From Kiritimatiellota bacterium (GTDB taxonomy: Bacteria > Verrucomicrobiota > Kiritimatiellia > JAAZAB01): 17,328 nucleotides of DNA. The position numbers were made by a program, and so were the translations under genes. Shown here in pieces: positions 11,625 to 17,328 of the stretch. The notes below the pieces were generated by a model. It ran no database searches, was not told the DNA's origin, and saw only the letters and a program-made list of their open reading frames with translations. Position 1 is the first letter of the stretch. Each line of letters begins with the position of its first letter. Where the stretch lies: positions 1 through 17,328 of the forward strand of contig VSJD01000279.1 of NCBI GenBank assembly GCA_008636095.1. The letters are read 5' to 3'.

Positions 11625-11921
11625 ATGCCGGAATTTGGATCGCCCTTTTCAGGGCTGGCAAACGACAGGAAACTTACGGAGGCGGAACTCATCCGAGCCA
11701 TTCGCTTTATGGTAGCTGCAGAGTACGAGGCGATTCAGTTGTACATGCAACTTGCCGAGTCAACGGACAACAAGTTTGCCATCGAAGTGCTCAAGGATAT
11801 CGCGGATGAGGAACGCGTTCACGCGGGCGAATTCCTTCAGCTACTTCGCGCGCTTGCCCCAGACGAAGAGAAATTCTATGCAAAAGGGGCACAAGAGGTC
11901 GAAGAAAGTCAAATAAGGTAG
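11625..11921 (+). CDS. Ferritin-like protein, encapsulated-ferritin (EncFtn) type
   Basis: The 98-residue, two-helix 'half ferritin' reads MPEFGSPFSGLANDRKLTEA, then RFMVAAEYEAIQLYMQLAES and DIADEERVHAGEFLQLLRAL. Glu33, Glu63 and His66 (AAEYEAI and EERVHAG) match, shifted by one, the Glu32/Glu62/His65 metal site I recall for EncFtn from Rhodospirillum rubrum. Dimerisation would make a full four-helix ferroxidase site. EncFtn proteins normally work inside encapsulin shells, being delivered by a C-terminal peptide or a fusion. No encapsulin gene is in this window, and the tail (EVEESQIR) is not a clear targeting peptide. AAAGGAG precedes the ATG. Likely role: iron oxidation and storage or protection linked to the cluster. 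Confidence 0.82.
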   Translation: MPEFGSPFSGLANDRKLTEAELIRAIRFMVAAEYEAIQLYMQLAESTDNKFAIEVLKDIADEERVHAGEFLQLLRALAPDEEKFYAKGAQEVEESQIR

Positions 11922-12050
11922 AGACGGATGAAGGTGTCCATTCTAAAAAAAAGTAGCCGTTGCGTTGCGCGTGGGAAAAGTCTGCCGTGGCGCCAAAGAA
12001 TTGTTATGAACCGCACAGATAGATACAACGAAAGAAAATGGAGGTGAGTT

Positions 12051-12287
12051 ATGCCCAAAGGAGATGGAACGGGACCAATGGGAGCCGGACCGGGAACCGG
12101 TCGTGGAATGGGCGGTAGCGGCATGGGACAGGGGCAAGGGCGCGGACGCATGGGCGGATTTGGATTGGGAGCGGGCGGTAATTGCGTGTGCCCGAGTTGT
12201 AGGAAGACGATTCCGCATCAGCAAGGTGTTCCCTGCACACAGGTGAAATGCCCTGCTTGCGGCGCGGCCATGACACGGGAGCGGTAA
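12051..12287 (+). CDS. DUF5320-type motif joined to a zinc ribbon
   Basis: The 78-residue protein starts MPKGDGTGPMGAGPGTGRGM, the shared motif, followed by a Gly/Met/Arg spacer (about 21-43). It ends with a four-Cys knuckle domain: CVCPSCRKTIPHQQGVPC and then KCPACG (about 45-75), where CxxC pairs could bind zinc or an Fe-S centre. His56 and two further cysteines are extra ligands. GGAGGTGAG stands right before the ATG. It is the fifth copy of the motif in the cluster and the only one with a metal-binding domain attached, which supports a metal role for the group. It lies 129 bp after the ferritin-like gene. Confidence 0.78.
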   Translation: MPKGDGTGPMGAGPGTGRGMGGSGMGQGQGRGRMGGFGLGAGGNCVCPSCRKTIPHQQGVPCTQVKCPACGAAMTRER

Positions 12288-12378
12288 AGGACTCGGCGCG
12301 TTGAGCGGAAAGCGTGGAGCGGCAACTCGGCCATTTTTCAGGGTGCGACTGTCTTATGCTTAGATCGTTGGAGGCGTT

Positions 12379-13305
12379 ATGCAGCGCGCATATAAATACT
12401 TGTTTGGACCGGTGCCTTCGCGGCGGCTTGGTCGTTCGTTGGGTGTTGACCTCACGCCATTCAAGACTTGCACGCTCAATTGTGTGTTTTGTCAGTTGGG
12501 ACGCACCACACATAAAACAGTCGCTCGCAAGGAATATGTGCCGGTCAAAAACGTGAAAGCGGAACTTGCCCGGTGGGTCAAGGAGAGCGGAAAGGCGGAT
12601 TATATCACGCTGTCCGGGTCGGGAGAACCCACGCTCCACTCGCGCTTCGGCGACGTGTTGAGTTTTATTCGGGAGCGGACGCCGTTTTCCGCCGTGCTGC
12701 TTTCCAACGGTACCCTGTTCTGGATAAGCGAAGTCCGGAAAGCGGCTTGTCAGGCCGAAATCGTGAAACTGTCGCTCAGCGCCTGGAATCAAGATTCGTT
12801 TGACCATATTAACCGGCCGCATGCCGGTTTAAAGTTCGGTCAGATGATGGATGGGTACCGCGCTTTTCGGGATGAGTTCCAGGGCAAGCTGTGGATTGAA
12901 GTGTTCCTGCTATGGGGTATGAATTCTATTCCGCGCGATGTGGAAAAGATTGCGAAACTTACGGAATCCATCAAGCCGGACGCAATCCATCTGAACACGG
13001 CCGTGCGTCCGCCGGCGGAAGATTTTGCCGTGCCGGTTCCACGCAAGCAAATGGAAGCCATGGCCGGACTTTTCCATCCGCGGGCTAAAATCATTGCGGA
13101 ATATTCGTCCAATAAAACGGCGGAGATTGCCGCCAATGAAACTACAATCATGGCCATGTTGCGGCGCCGGCCGTGCACGGCCCGCCAGATTGCCGATGTG
13201 TTCGGCATGCACTTGAACGAAGTCGCCAAGTATCTGGGCAAGCTCACGCGGACCGGCGCGGTCCATGTTCAAGAGAAAGGTCATGAGGCTTACTATGCCA
13301 GATGA
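12379..13305 (+). CDS. Radical SAM protein (COG0731-like) with C-terminal winged helix
   Basis: The 308-residue protein opens with YLFGPVPSRRLGRSLGVDLT and the cluster motif Cys31-x3-Cys35-x2-Cys38 (CTLNCVFCQLG). LSGSGEPTLH (78-87) is the SAM-binding GE-type motif. The FGPVPSRRLG start is typical of COG0731-like radical SAM proteins, which are distantly related to wyosine-synthesis enzymes but mostly uncharacterised. The last 60 residues (about 248-305, RRRPCTARQIADVFGMHLNE and the following LGKLTRTGAVH) form a winged-helix-like domain. GGAGG at 12369-12373 sets the start. The end overlaps trmO by 11 bp, so the two are translationally coupled, which suggests a shared RNA-related or regulatory task. 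Confidence 0.88.
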   Translation: MQRAYKYLFGPVPSRRLGRSLGVDLTPFKTCTLNCVFCQLGRTTHKTVARKEYVPVKNVKAELARWVKESGKADYITLSGSGEPTLHSRFGDVLSFIRERTPFSAVLLSNGTLFWISEVRKAACQAEIVKLSLSAWNQDSFDHINRPHAGLKFGQMMDGYRAFRDEFQGKLWIEVFLLWGMNSIPRDVEKIAKLTESIKPDAIHLNTAVRPPAEDFAVPVPRKQMEAMAGLFHPRAKIIAEYSSNKTAEIAANETTIMAMLRRRPCTARQIADVFGMHLNEVAKYLGKLTRTGAVHVQEKGHEAYYAR

Positions 13306-13795
13306 TACCATTTGTTACCGACCCATAGGCGTTATCCGCAGTGAGCATATCACAGCGGACAAGACACCTATTCAACCGGCCTATGCCCAAGGATGCAAGG
13401 GAAGGGCTGAAATCTTGCCGGAGTTCGCGGAAGGTTTACGCGATCTGGAGGGATTTTCGCACATTTACCTGATCTATCATTTTCACCGGGCGGGTAACGC
13501 GAAATTGATGATTAAACCATTCCTTCAGGATGTGGAGCGTGGGCTTTTCGCAACGCGCGCCCCCTGTCGTCCAAATCCCATCGGTTTAAGCGTGGTGCGC
13601 CTGGTAAAAATTGAAGGAATGACCTTGCATCTGGAAGACGTGGATATATTAGACGGCACACCGCTTCTTGATATCAAGCCCTGCACTGCCAAGTTTGATT
13701 GTATTGTCACATCGCGCAATGGCTGGCAGGACGCGGTGGACGCCGAAACCGCACAAAAGCGCGGGAAACGCGGGTATGGTGAGGAGGCGTCATGA
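13295..13795 (+). CDS. trmO: tRNA (t6A37) N6-methyltransferase TrmO-like
   Basis: The protein has 166 residues from the ATG at 13295. An earlier in-frame ATG at 13265 is possible, but GAGG at 13285-13288 and the family N-terminus (YRPIGVIRSEH) favour 13295. The TsaA/YaeB-type beta-barrel blocks are clear: LEGFSHIYLIYHFH, APCRPNPIGLSVVRLVKIEG and DILDGTPLLDIKP. TrmO methylates threonylcarbamoyladenosine 37 of tRNA using SAM. This is a short form without the C-terminal domain of the E. coli enzyme, as in many anaerobes and archaea. It overlaps the radical SAM gene by 11 bp and the ATPase gene by 4 bp (ATGA), so the three are tightly coupled. In this setting it may have a different substrate. 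Confidence 0.85.
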   Translation: MPDDTICYRPIGVIRSEHITADKTPIQPAYAQGCKGRAEILPEFAEGLRDLEGFSHIYLIYHFHRAGNAKLMIKPFLQDVERGLFATRAPCRPNPIGLSVVRLVKIEGMTLHLEDVDILDGTPLLDIKPCTAKFDCIVTSRNGWQDAVDAETAQKRGKRGYGEEAS

Positions 13796-15693
13796 TACTG
13801 ACAATTGCCTCCGGAAAAGGTGGCACGGGTAAAACTACTTTTGCCGTTAACCTGGCTTATGTTTTGGCACAACGCGGAAAACAGGTGCGCCTGCTCGATT
13901 GTGACGTCGAAGAACCAAATGATCATTTATTTGTGAAGCCGGTCTTCACCGAAACAAAGGATGTCACCGTTTTAAAGCCGATTTGGGACGCAACAAAATG
14001 TGACGGCTGTGGCAAGTGCGCGGAAGCCTGCCATTATAACGCCATTGCCGTGATTAAAGGGAAGGTCTTGATTTTTAACGAGTTGTGCCATTCCTGTGGC
14101 GTTTGCTCCTACGTTTGCCCCCGGAAGGCATTGCGCGAGGCGCCGGTTGTCATTGGCCAAGTGCTGGCTTCGCCATCAAATCCTTCGACATCGCCCGGGA
14201 CGGGCCCTTCGATCGCGATCTCTCTTCGAGAATCGGGACTCAGGACAGGCAAACCGTTTTTCTTTGCGCACGGTATGCTGAAGATCGGCGAAGCGCTGGC
14301 GCCAAAAGTTGTAAGCGCCGTGAAAAGCCATATTGACCCGGACGCCATTAATATTCTTGATGCGTCGCCGGGGACTGCGTGCCCCGTCGTCAAAGCGCTG
14401 GAAGGCGCGGATGTGGCGGTCCTTGTGACCGAACCTACGCCGTTCGGACTGAACGACCTGAAGCTGGCCGCGGCCATGACGCTTAAAATGGGAATTCCGA
14501 CTGGTATTCTTGTCAACCGGTCCGATGGCAACGATGCCATCATCAATCAATATGCCGAATCGGCCGGTATTCCGATTATCGGACGAATTCCGTTCAAGCG
14601 CGCATATGCCGAAACATACTCAACCGGACGTATCCTGGTTGAATGGCACAAGGAATTGGGCGAAACATTGCTTCAAATTTACGATAATGTTTGCCGCTTG
14701 AAAGGGACAACAGTTCCGCCGGTGCCGCCGCTTGCTGAATTATGTGTGGCATCCGCAAAACCAGCGCCGTTCATTCCCGGAACCGCGGCAGGATACAAGG
14801 AAATCACCATCATCAGCGGTAAAGGCGGCACCGGTAAAACAACCGTAACCGCCTCCTTGGCGGTTCTGGCCGCCAACAGCATTCTAGCGGATAACGACGT
14901 TGATGCTGCCGACCTGCATTTGTTGCTGACGCCCGTCGTTCACGAAGCGCACGATTTTGTGGGTGGCACAAAGGCTGCGATCGATCCGGCGAAATGTATC
15001 GGCTGCGGAAAATGTGCCACTGCCTGCCATTTTGACGCCATCCACATGGATGGACCGGCCAATGACATTGTCGGGCAAACCTATCGTATTGATCAGTTTG
15101 CCTGCGAAGGCTGCGGGTTCTGCCCGCGAGTATGTCCGGTGGACGCGATCCGCTCAGAAAAAGCGGTCACCGGCCAATGGTTTGTGTCGTCCACCGCTTG
15201 CGGACCGATGGTTCATGCCCGGCTGGGCATTGCCGAAGAAAATTCAGGGCGCTTAGTGGCACAGGTGCGCGGCCGCGCCGCCGAACTGGTCGGGGAGTTG
15301 CGTCTGGAAAGCATACTGGGCGACGGACCGCCAGGCACGGGGTGTCCGGTAATTGCGTCGGTGTCGGGGGCGGACCTGGTGTTGATTGTAACAGAGCCCA
15401 CGGTTTCCGGCGTACACGACATGGAGCGCGTCCTGGAACTGGCGGCGCATTTTCGAGTGCCAGCGCTGGTTATCATCAATAAGGCCGATCTCAATCAGGA
15501 ACAGGCTGAGCGCATTGTTCGCATTGCCGAGAAACGCTATTCACGCGTAATCGGGCGGATACCCTTTGACCGTGTTGTGAATGATGCCCTGATGGCTGGT
15601 AAAACGGTTGTCGAATACGGCAAAAGCACTGCCGCGGACGCCATCGGCGCCATTTGGCGAGAATTGCAGCGGGTATTGAGAACCGAAAAATAA
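13792..15693 (+). CDS. Fused tandem MinD/Mrp-type ATPase with two inserted ferredoxin domains
   Basis: The 633-residue protein is two COG1149-type ATPases head to tail. Half 1 (1-305) has the deviant Walker A GKGGTGKTT (8-16), a 2x[4Fe-4S] insert (CDGCGKCAEACH from 70; CHSCGVCSYVCP from 99) and DASPGTACPV (190-199). Half 2 (337-633) repeats this: GKGGTGKTT (343-351), CIGCGKCATACH from 402, CEGCGFCPRVCP from 438, and DGPPGTGCPV (511-520). A Pro-rich linker (about 306-334) joins them. Usually these are two adjacent genes; such ATPases are thought to load or transfer Fe-S clusters in partnership with NifX-like proteins. Half 1 carries about 24 extra residues near 124-153, encoded by repeat-like DNA. 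GGAGG precedes the ATG, and the start overlaps the trmO stop as ATGA. Confidence 0.92.
   Translation: MILTIASGKGGTGKTTFAVNLAYVLAQRGKQVRLLDCDVEEPNDHLFVKPVFTETKDVTVLKPIWDATKCDGCGKCAEACHYNAIAVIKGKVLIFNELCHSCGVCSYVCPRKALREAPVVIGQVLASPSNPSTSPGTGPSIAISLRESGLRTGKPFFFAHGMLKIGEALAPKVVSAVKSHIDPDAINILDASPGTACPVVKALEGADVAVLVTEPTPFGLNDLKLAAAMTLKMGIPTGILVNRSDGNDAIINQYAESAGIPIIGRIPFKRAYAETYSTGRILVEWHKELGETLLQIYDNVCRLKGTTVPPVPPLAELCVASAKPAPFIPGTAAGYKEITIISGKGGTGKTTVTASLAVLAANSILADNDVDAADLHLLLTPVVHEAHDFVGGTKAAIDPAKCIGCGKCATACHFDAIHMDGPANDIVGQTYRIDQFACEGCGFCPRVCPVDAIRSEKAVTGQWFVSSTACGPMVHARLGIAEENSGRLVAQVRGRAAELVGELRLESILGDGPPGTGCPVIASVSGADLVLIVTEPTVSGVHDMERVLELAAHFRVPALVIINKADLNQEQAERIVRIAEKRYSRVIGRIPFDRVVNDALMAGKTVVEYGKSTAADAIGAIWRELQRVLRTEK
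14168..14252. repeat. Repeat-derived in-frame insertion within the ATPase gene
   Basis: Two diverged direct units, TCCTTCGACATCGCCCGGGA plus CGGGC (14181-14205) and TCTTCGAGAATCGGGACTCA plus GGACAGGC (14223-14250), flank a GATCGCGATC palindrome (14211-14220). Their shape recalls the common intergenic repeats of the CCTTCGAC...GGACAGGC type. The encoded stretch is Ser/Pro/Thr-rich (SPSNPSTSPGTGPS). Half 2 of the same protein lacks it: the distance from the ferredoxin CP to the following conserved Leu is 53 residues in half 1 and 29 in half 2. Confidence 0.65.
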
Positions 15694-15739
15694 TATGTCC
15701 GAAAAAAGGAGATGGTATGTATGAAGCTTTAGGCGGTGG

Positions 15740-15975
15740 TACTCTATTCGTCAGACGGATGGAGTAGACAGGTTGCAGGCTGAATCAGCCATGTGAGGCG
15801 CCTGCCCGCGATGCTACGCAAAGCAGGCGGGTTGACCTCGTAAAGGAGATTAGTCAGACCTGTAACTGGAGCGCCACCATAAGGGACAACCTGTGAGGGT
15901 TGATCACCTTGGATAGGAGTTTGGTGACCGCCGGAAAGCACGTCTACTTCGTCGTCGCAACAAACAAGAGAGGAG
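15740..15975 (+). ncRNA. Putative bridge RNA of the IS110 element
   Basis: The 5' non-coding region folds into two domains. Domain 1: GTTGCAGGCTGA (15772-15783) pairs with TCAGACCTGTAAC (15854-15866), with one bulge and one G-U. It encloses CGCCTGC/GCAGGCG (15799-15805 with 15823-15829), GAGG/CCTC and an unpaired GGTTGA (15830-15835). Domain 2: TCACC/GGTGA (15904-15908 with 15923-15927) and flanking loops. ACCGCCGGAAAGC (15927-15939) is complementary, apart from a 2-versus-1 nt interruption, to GCTTTAGGCGGT (15726-15737), the first 12 bases of the proposed left end. This is what a donor-guide segment should do. Confidence 0.55.
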
Positions 15976-15981
15976 GCGGCG

Positions 15982-16998
15982 ATGAAGAGGTATTTGGGAG
16001 TTGATTTGCATCGGAACTGTTTCACGGTGTACACACGGCAGGAAGACGGGAGCGGAGCAAGCCGGGAGTGGTCAATTCGGAGTTTGAAGGCGTTTGCCCA
16101 GACGGTGACCGCGAATGACGCGGTGGCGGTGGAAAGCACGGGGAACACGCGGTTGTTCTGCCAGGCATTGAATGGACGGGAATGTCGGATCGTGGTGGTG
16201 AACCCGCGCCAGTTTGAGGTGATCAGCCGCTCGGTGAAGAAGACCGATGAACACGACGCGAAGGTGCTGGCAGAGTTTCTGGCCAAAGATATGTTGCCGG
16301 AGGTGCGGATGAAAGACGAAGTCCATGCGCAAATAGCGAGCTTGGCGCAGACGCGCGACAAGTTGGTGAAATTGCGCACGACCTTGAAGAACAAGGTTAA
16401 CAACCTGCTTGCGGCCCGCGGGGTCCTGATCCGCAAAGAGAGCCTGACAAGCGAAAAGGGATTGGCCGGGGTTCTGGCCGCGCCGGTGTCGGATCTGGCG
16501 CGCTTAGAACTGGAAATTCTGGTTGGCGAGATTCGGCATCTGAACGAGAGCATCAAGAAGCTGGAAGGCTTGCTGCATGATCAAGGTCCGAAACTGCCAG
16601 GCTGGGAGAACCTAAAAAGCATCAAGGGGATCGGAGATACAGGGGCAAGCGTCCTGCTTGCCACCATCGGCAAGATCGAAGACTTTGCCGATGAGGGAAA
16701 ATTAGCGGCGTACTTCGGCATTGTCCCGCGAGTGAGCAACTCCAACGAGACGGAACACAGCGGCCGAATCACCAAGCGCGGCTGCAAACTGGGACGGACA
16801 ACCTTGGTGCAATGCGCGCTGATCGCGGTGCGATACAGCCCATATCTGCAGGCCTATTACCGGCGGATCGCCGCCCATCGGGGGACCGGCAAAGCGATTA
16901 TTGCGTTGGCACGGAAGTTTCTGGGCATTATTTACAAGACGTTGAAGAACAATTGGGTATTTGAAGATTTCCCGAACTTTGTTCTGGCGAAGACTTAA
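15982..16998 (+). CDS. IS110-family transposase / RNA-guided recombinase
   Basis: The 338-residue recombinase has an N-terminal RuvC-like DEDD domain: Asp8 (GVDLH), Glu51 (AVESTGN) and Asp89/Asp92 (KKTDEHDAK). A coiled region follows (about 115-200). The C-terminal Tnp domain (about 205-290) contains SIKGIGDTGASVLLATIG, FADEGKLAAYFGIVPR and HSGRITKRGCKLGR. The catalytic serine of this domain should be Ser252 or Ser254, judged from the spacing to GRITKRG. The length and blocks are those of a complete, possibly active enzyme. GAGGAGG sits just before the ATG. IS110-family enzymes recombine a donor and a target site under guidance of a non-coding RNA from the element's end, here the 5' region. 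Confidence 0.93.
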   Translation: MKRYLGVDLHRNCFTVYTRQEDGSGASREWSIRSLKAFAQTVTANDAVAVESTGNTRLFCQALNGRECRIVVVNPRQFEVISRSVKKTDEHDAKVLAEFLAKDMLPEVRMKDEVHAQIASLAQTRDKLVKLRTTLKNKVNNLLAARGVLIRKESLTSEKGLAGVLAAPVSDLARLELEILVGEIRHLNESIKKLEGLLHDQGPKLPGWENLKSIKGIGDTGASVLLATIGKIEDFADEGKLAAYFGIVPRVSNSNETEHSGRITKRGCKLGRTTLVQCALIAVRYSPYLQAYYRRIAAHRGTGKAIIALARKFLGIIYKTLKNNWVFEDFPNFVLAKT

Positions 16999-17065
16999 AC
17001 GGCGTGCGTGACCGCCTTCTGCGGGGAGCGCTTGCGGCTCTCCTCGAAGGCATCCGACGCGCTGT

Positions 17066-17328
17066 ATGAAACAATCAGATATCGGGCGTGCGTTGCGCGC
17101 GCCCGATGATGGTGTGTGTCGAATTCGGTTCCCCGAGCTTGGCGAGGGGTTTGCAGAAGCAAGGCAAGTTTGGGTTGGATGTGGGCACGCCGCGCGCCGC
17201 GCTATACTCGTGTATGCGCAAGCGCGGGAAGCCTGCAGACGACCCAAAATCGCCGCCGCATTTTGCGAACCGCATTCGACACACTTAAAGCAAAAACAAG
17301 ACGAAGAAGTAGACAATCATCATAGGAG
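17066..17328 (+). CDS. Open frame at the right edge, possible IS-interrupted gene (partial)
   Basis: From the ATG at 17066, inside the proposed IS core, a frame stays open for 87 codons to the window edge, starting MKQSDIGRALRAPDDGVCRI. The 27-nt hairpin at 17081-17107 lies within it. If the IS is removed, this ATG gains a proper ribosome site (AAGGAG at 15706-15711). The later part is Arg/Ala/Cys-rich and could also be non-coding GC-rich DNA. AGGAG at the very end (17324-17328) suggests that another gene starts just beyond. I recognise no family. Confidence 0.25.
   Translation, partial: MKQSDIGRALRAPDDGVCRIRFPELGEGFAEARQVWVGCGHAARRAILVYAQAREACRRPKIAAAFCEPHSTHLKQKQDEEVDNHHR
17081..17107 (+). 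terminator. Strong hairpin right of the IS element
   Basis: ATCGGGCGTGCG (17081-17092) pairs with CGCGCGCCCGAT (17096-17107), 12 pairs with one G-U and a TTG loop. No T-run follows. It lies just outside the proposed IS right end, so it may have been the terminator-like structure after the ATPase gene before the IS arrived. The same place alternatively belongs to the open frame at 17066. Confidence 0.45.

Larger units (their letters stand above)
15718..17070 (+). mobile_element. IS110-family insertion sequence (ends provisional)
   Basis: The element comprises a long 5' non-coding region (about 256 nt), the recombinase gene at 15982-16998 and a short 3' non-coding region (72 nt), the IS110-group layout. 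TGTATGAA occurs at 15718-15725 and again at 17063-17070, giving a unit of 1345 bp, a normal IS110 length. I take these as the shared core at the two ends. No terminal inverted repeats are seen, as expected for IS110. Joining the flanks at this core restores a ribosome site (AAGGAG, 15706-15711) 9 nt before an ATG and an open frame to the window end. Confidence 0.65.

Noticed and set aside
15744..16556. Long minus-strand frame opposite the IS110 transposase
   Set aside because: It is antisense to an intact DEDD recombinase and to the bridge-RNA region and resembles no family.
16702..17316. 204-codon minus-strand frame at the right edge
   Set aside because: It overlaps the end of the transposase in antisense and then continues in GC-rich DNA. 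Cys/Arg/Pro-rich composition suggests chance openness.

Overview
The window looks like chromosomal DNA of a Gram-negative, probably anaerobic bacterium. Evidence for this is a fabZ start (fatty acid and lipid A synthesis), many oxygen-sensitive iron-sulfur proteins (biotin synthase, a second radical SAM protein, a 2x[4Fe-4S] ferredoxin, a MinD-type ATPase carrying four ferredoxin-type cluster sites), a ferritin-like protein and sigma-54 control. The gene style would fit a PVC-type lineage (Kiritimatiellota/Lentisphaerota) or a deltaproteobacterium-like anaerobe. No rRNA or marker gene settles the taxonomy.

Layout. (1) 1-510, minus strand: the start of fabZ, a hairpin-rich spacer and tRNA-Ser(UGA). 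(2) 524-4868: an apparent genomic island. It holds a tyrosine integrase beside the tRNA, an AbiEi/DUF6088-type antitoxin with no toxin partner, a degenerate stretch with two 24-bp palindromes, a 5'-truncated gene with an HEPN-like motif, a zinc-ribbon protein, an unknown protein, and a spacer with direct repeats and a 69-nt hairpin. (3) 4869-6116: two exported proteins, a small His/Cys protein and an ankyrin-repeat protein. (4) 6339-8828: an orphan biotin synthase lacking one of the usual auxiliary-cluster cysteines, then a PAS-AAA+-Fis sigma-54 activator. (5) 9019-15693: a long co-directional cluster behind a good -24/-12 promoter. It encodes two NifX/NifB-like cluster-binding proteins, five copies of a Gly-rich DUF5320-type N-terminal motif in different settings, a split-barrel flavin-type protein, a ferredoxin, an EncFtn-like ferritin, a radical SAM protein with a winged-helix tail, TrmO, and a 633-residue ATPase that is a head-to-tail fusion of two MinD/ferredoxin ATPases. 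(6) 15718-17070: an IS110-family element whose 5' non-coding region can be folded as a bridge RNA. It appears to have inserted at the start codon of the next gene of the cluster.

How the parts may work together (inference): the PAS activator at 7410 has a Cys motif and probably senses a redox or metal signal. It would drive the 9019 operon through sigma-54. The operon products look like a metal or Fe-S cluster carrier and storage system: NifX-type carriers, a Mrp/MinD-type ATPase, ferredoxin and ferritin. The DUF5320-type Gly-rich peptides are its least understood part. The strongest unusual points are the fused ATPase with a repeat-derived in-frame insertion, the multiplied DUF5320 motif including an in-frame double start, the BioB variant, and the IS110 element with guide-like complementarity to its own left end.
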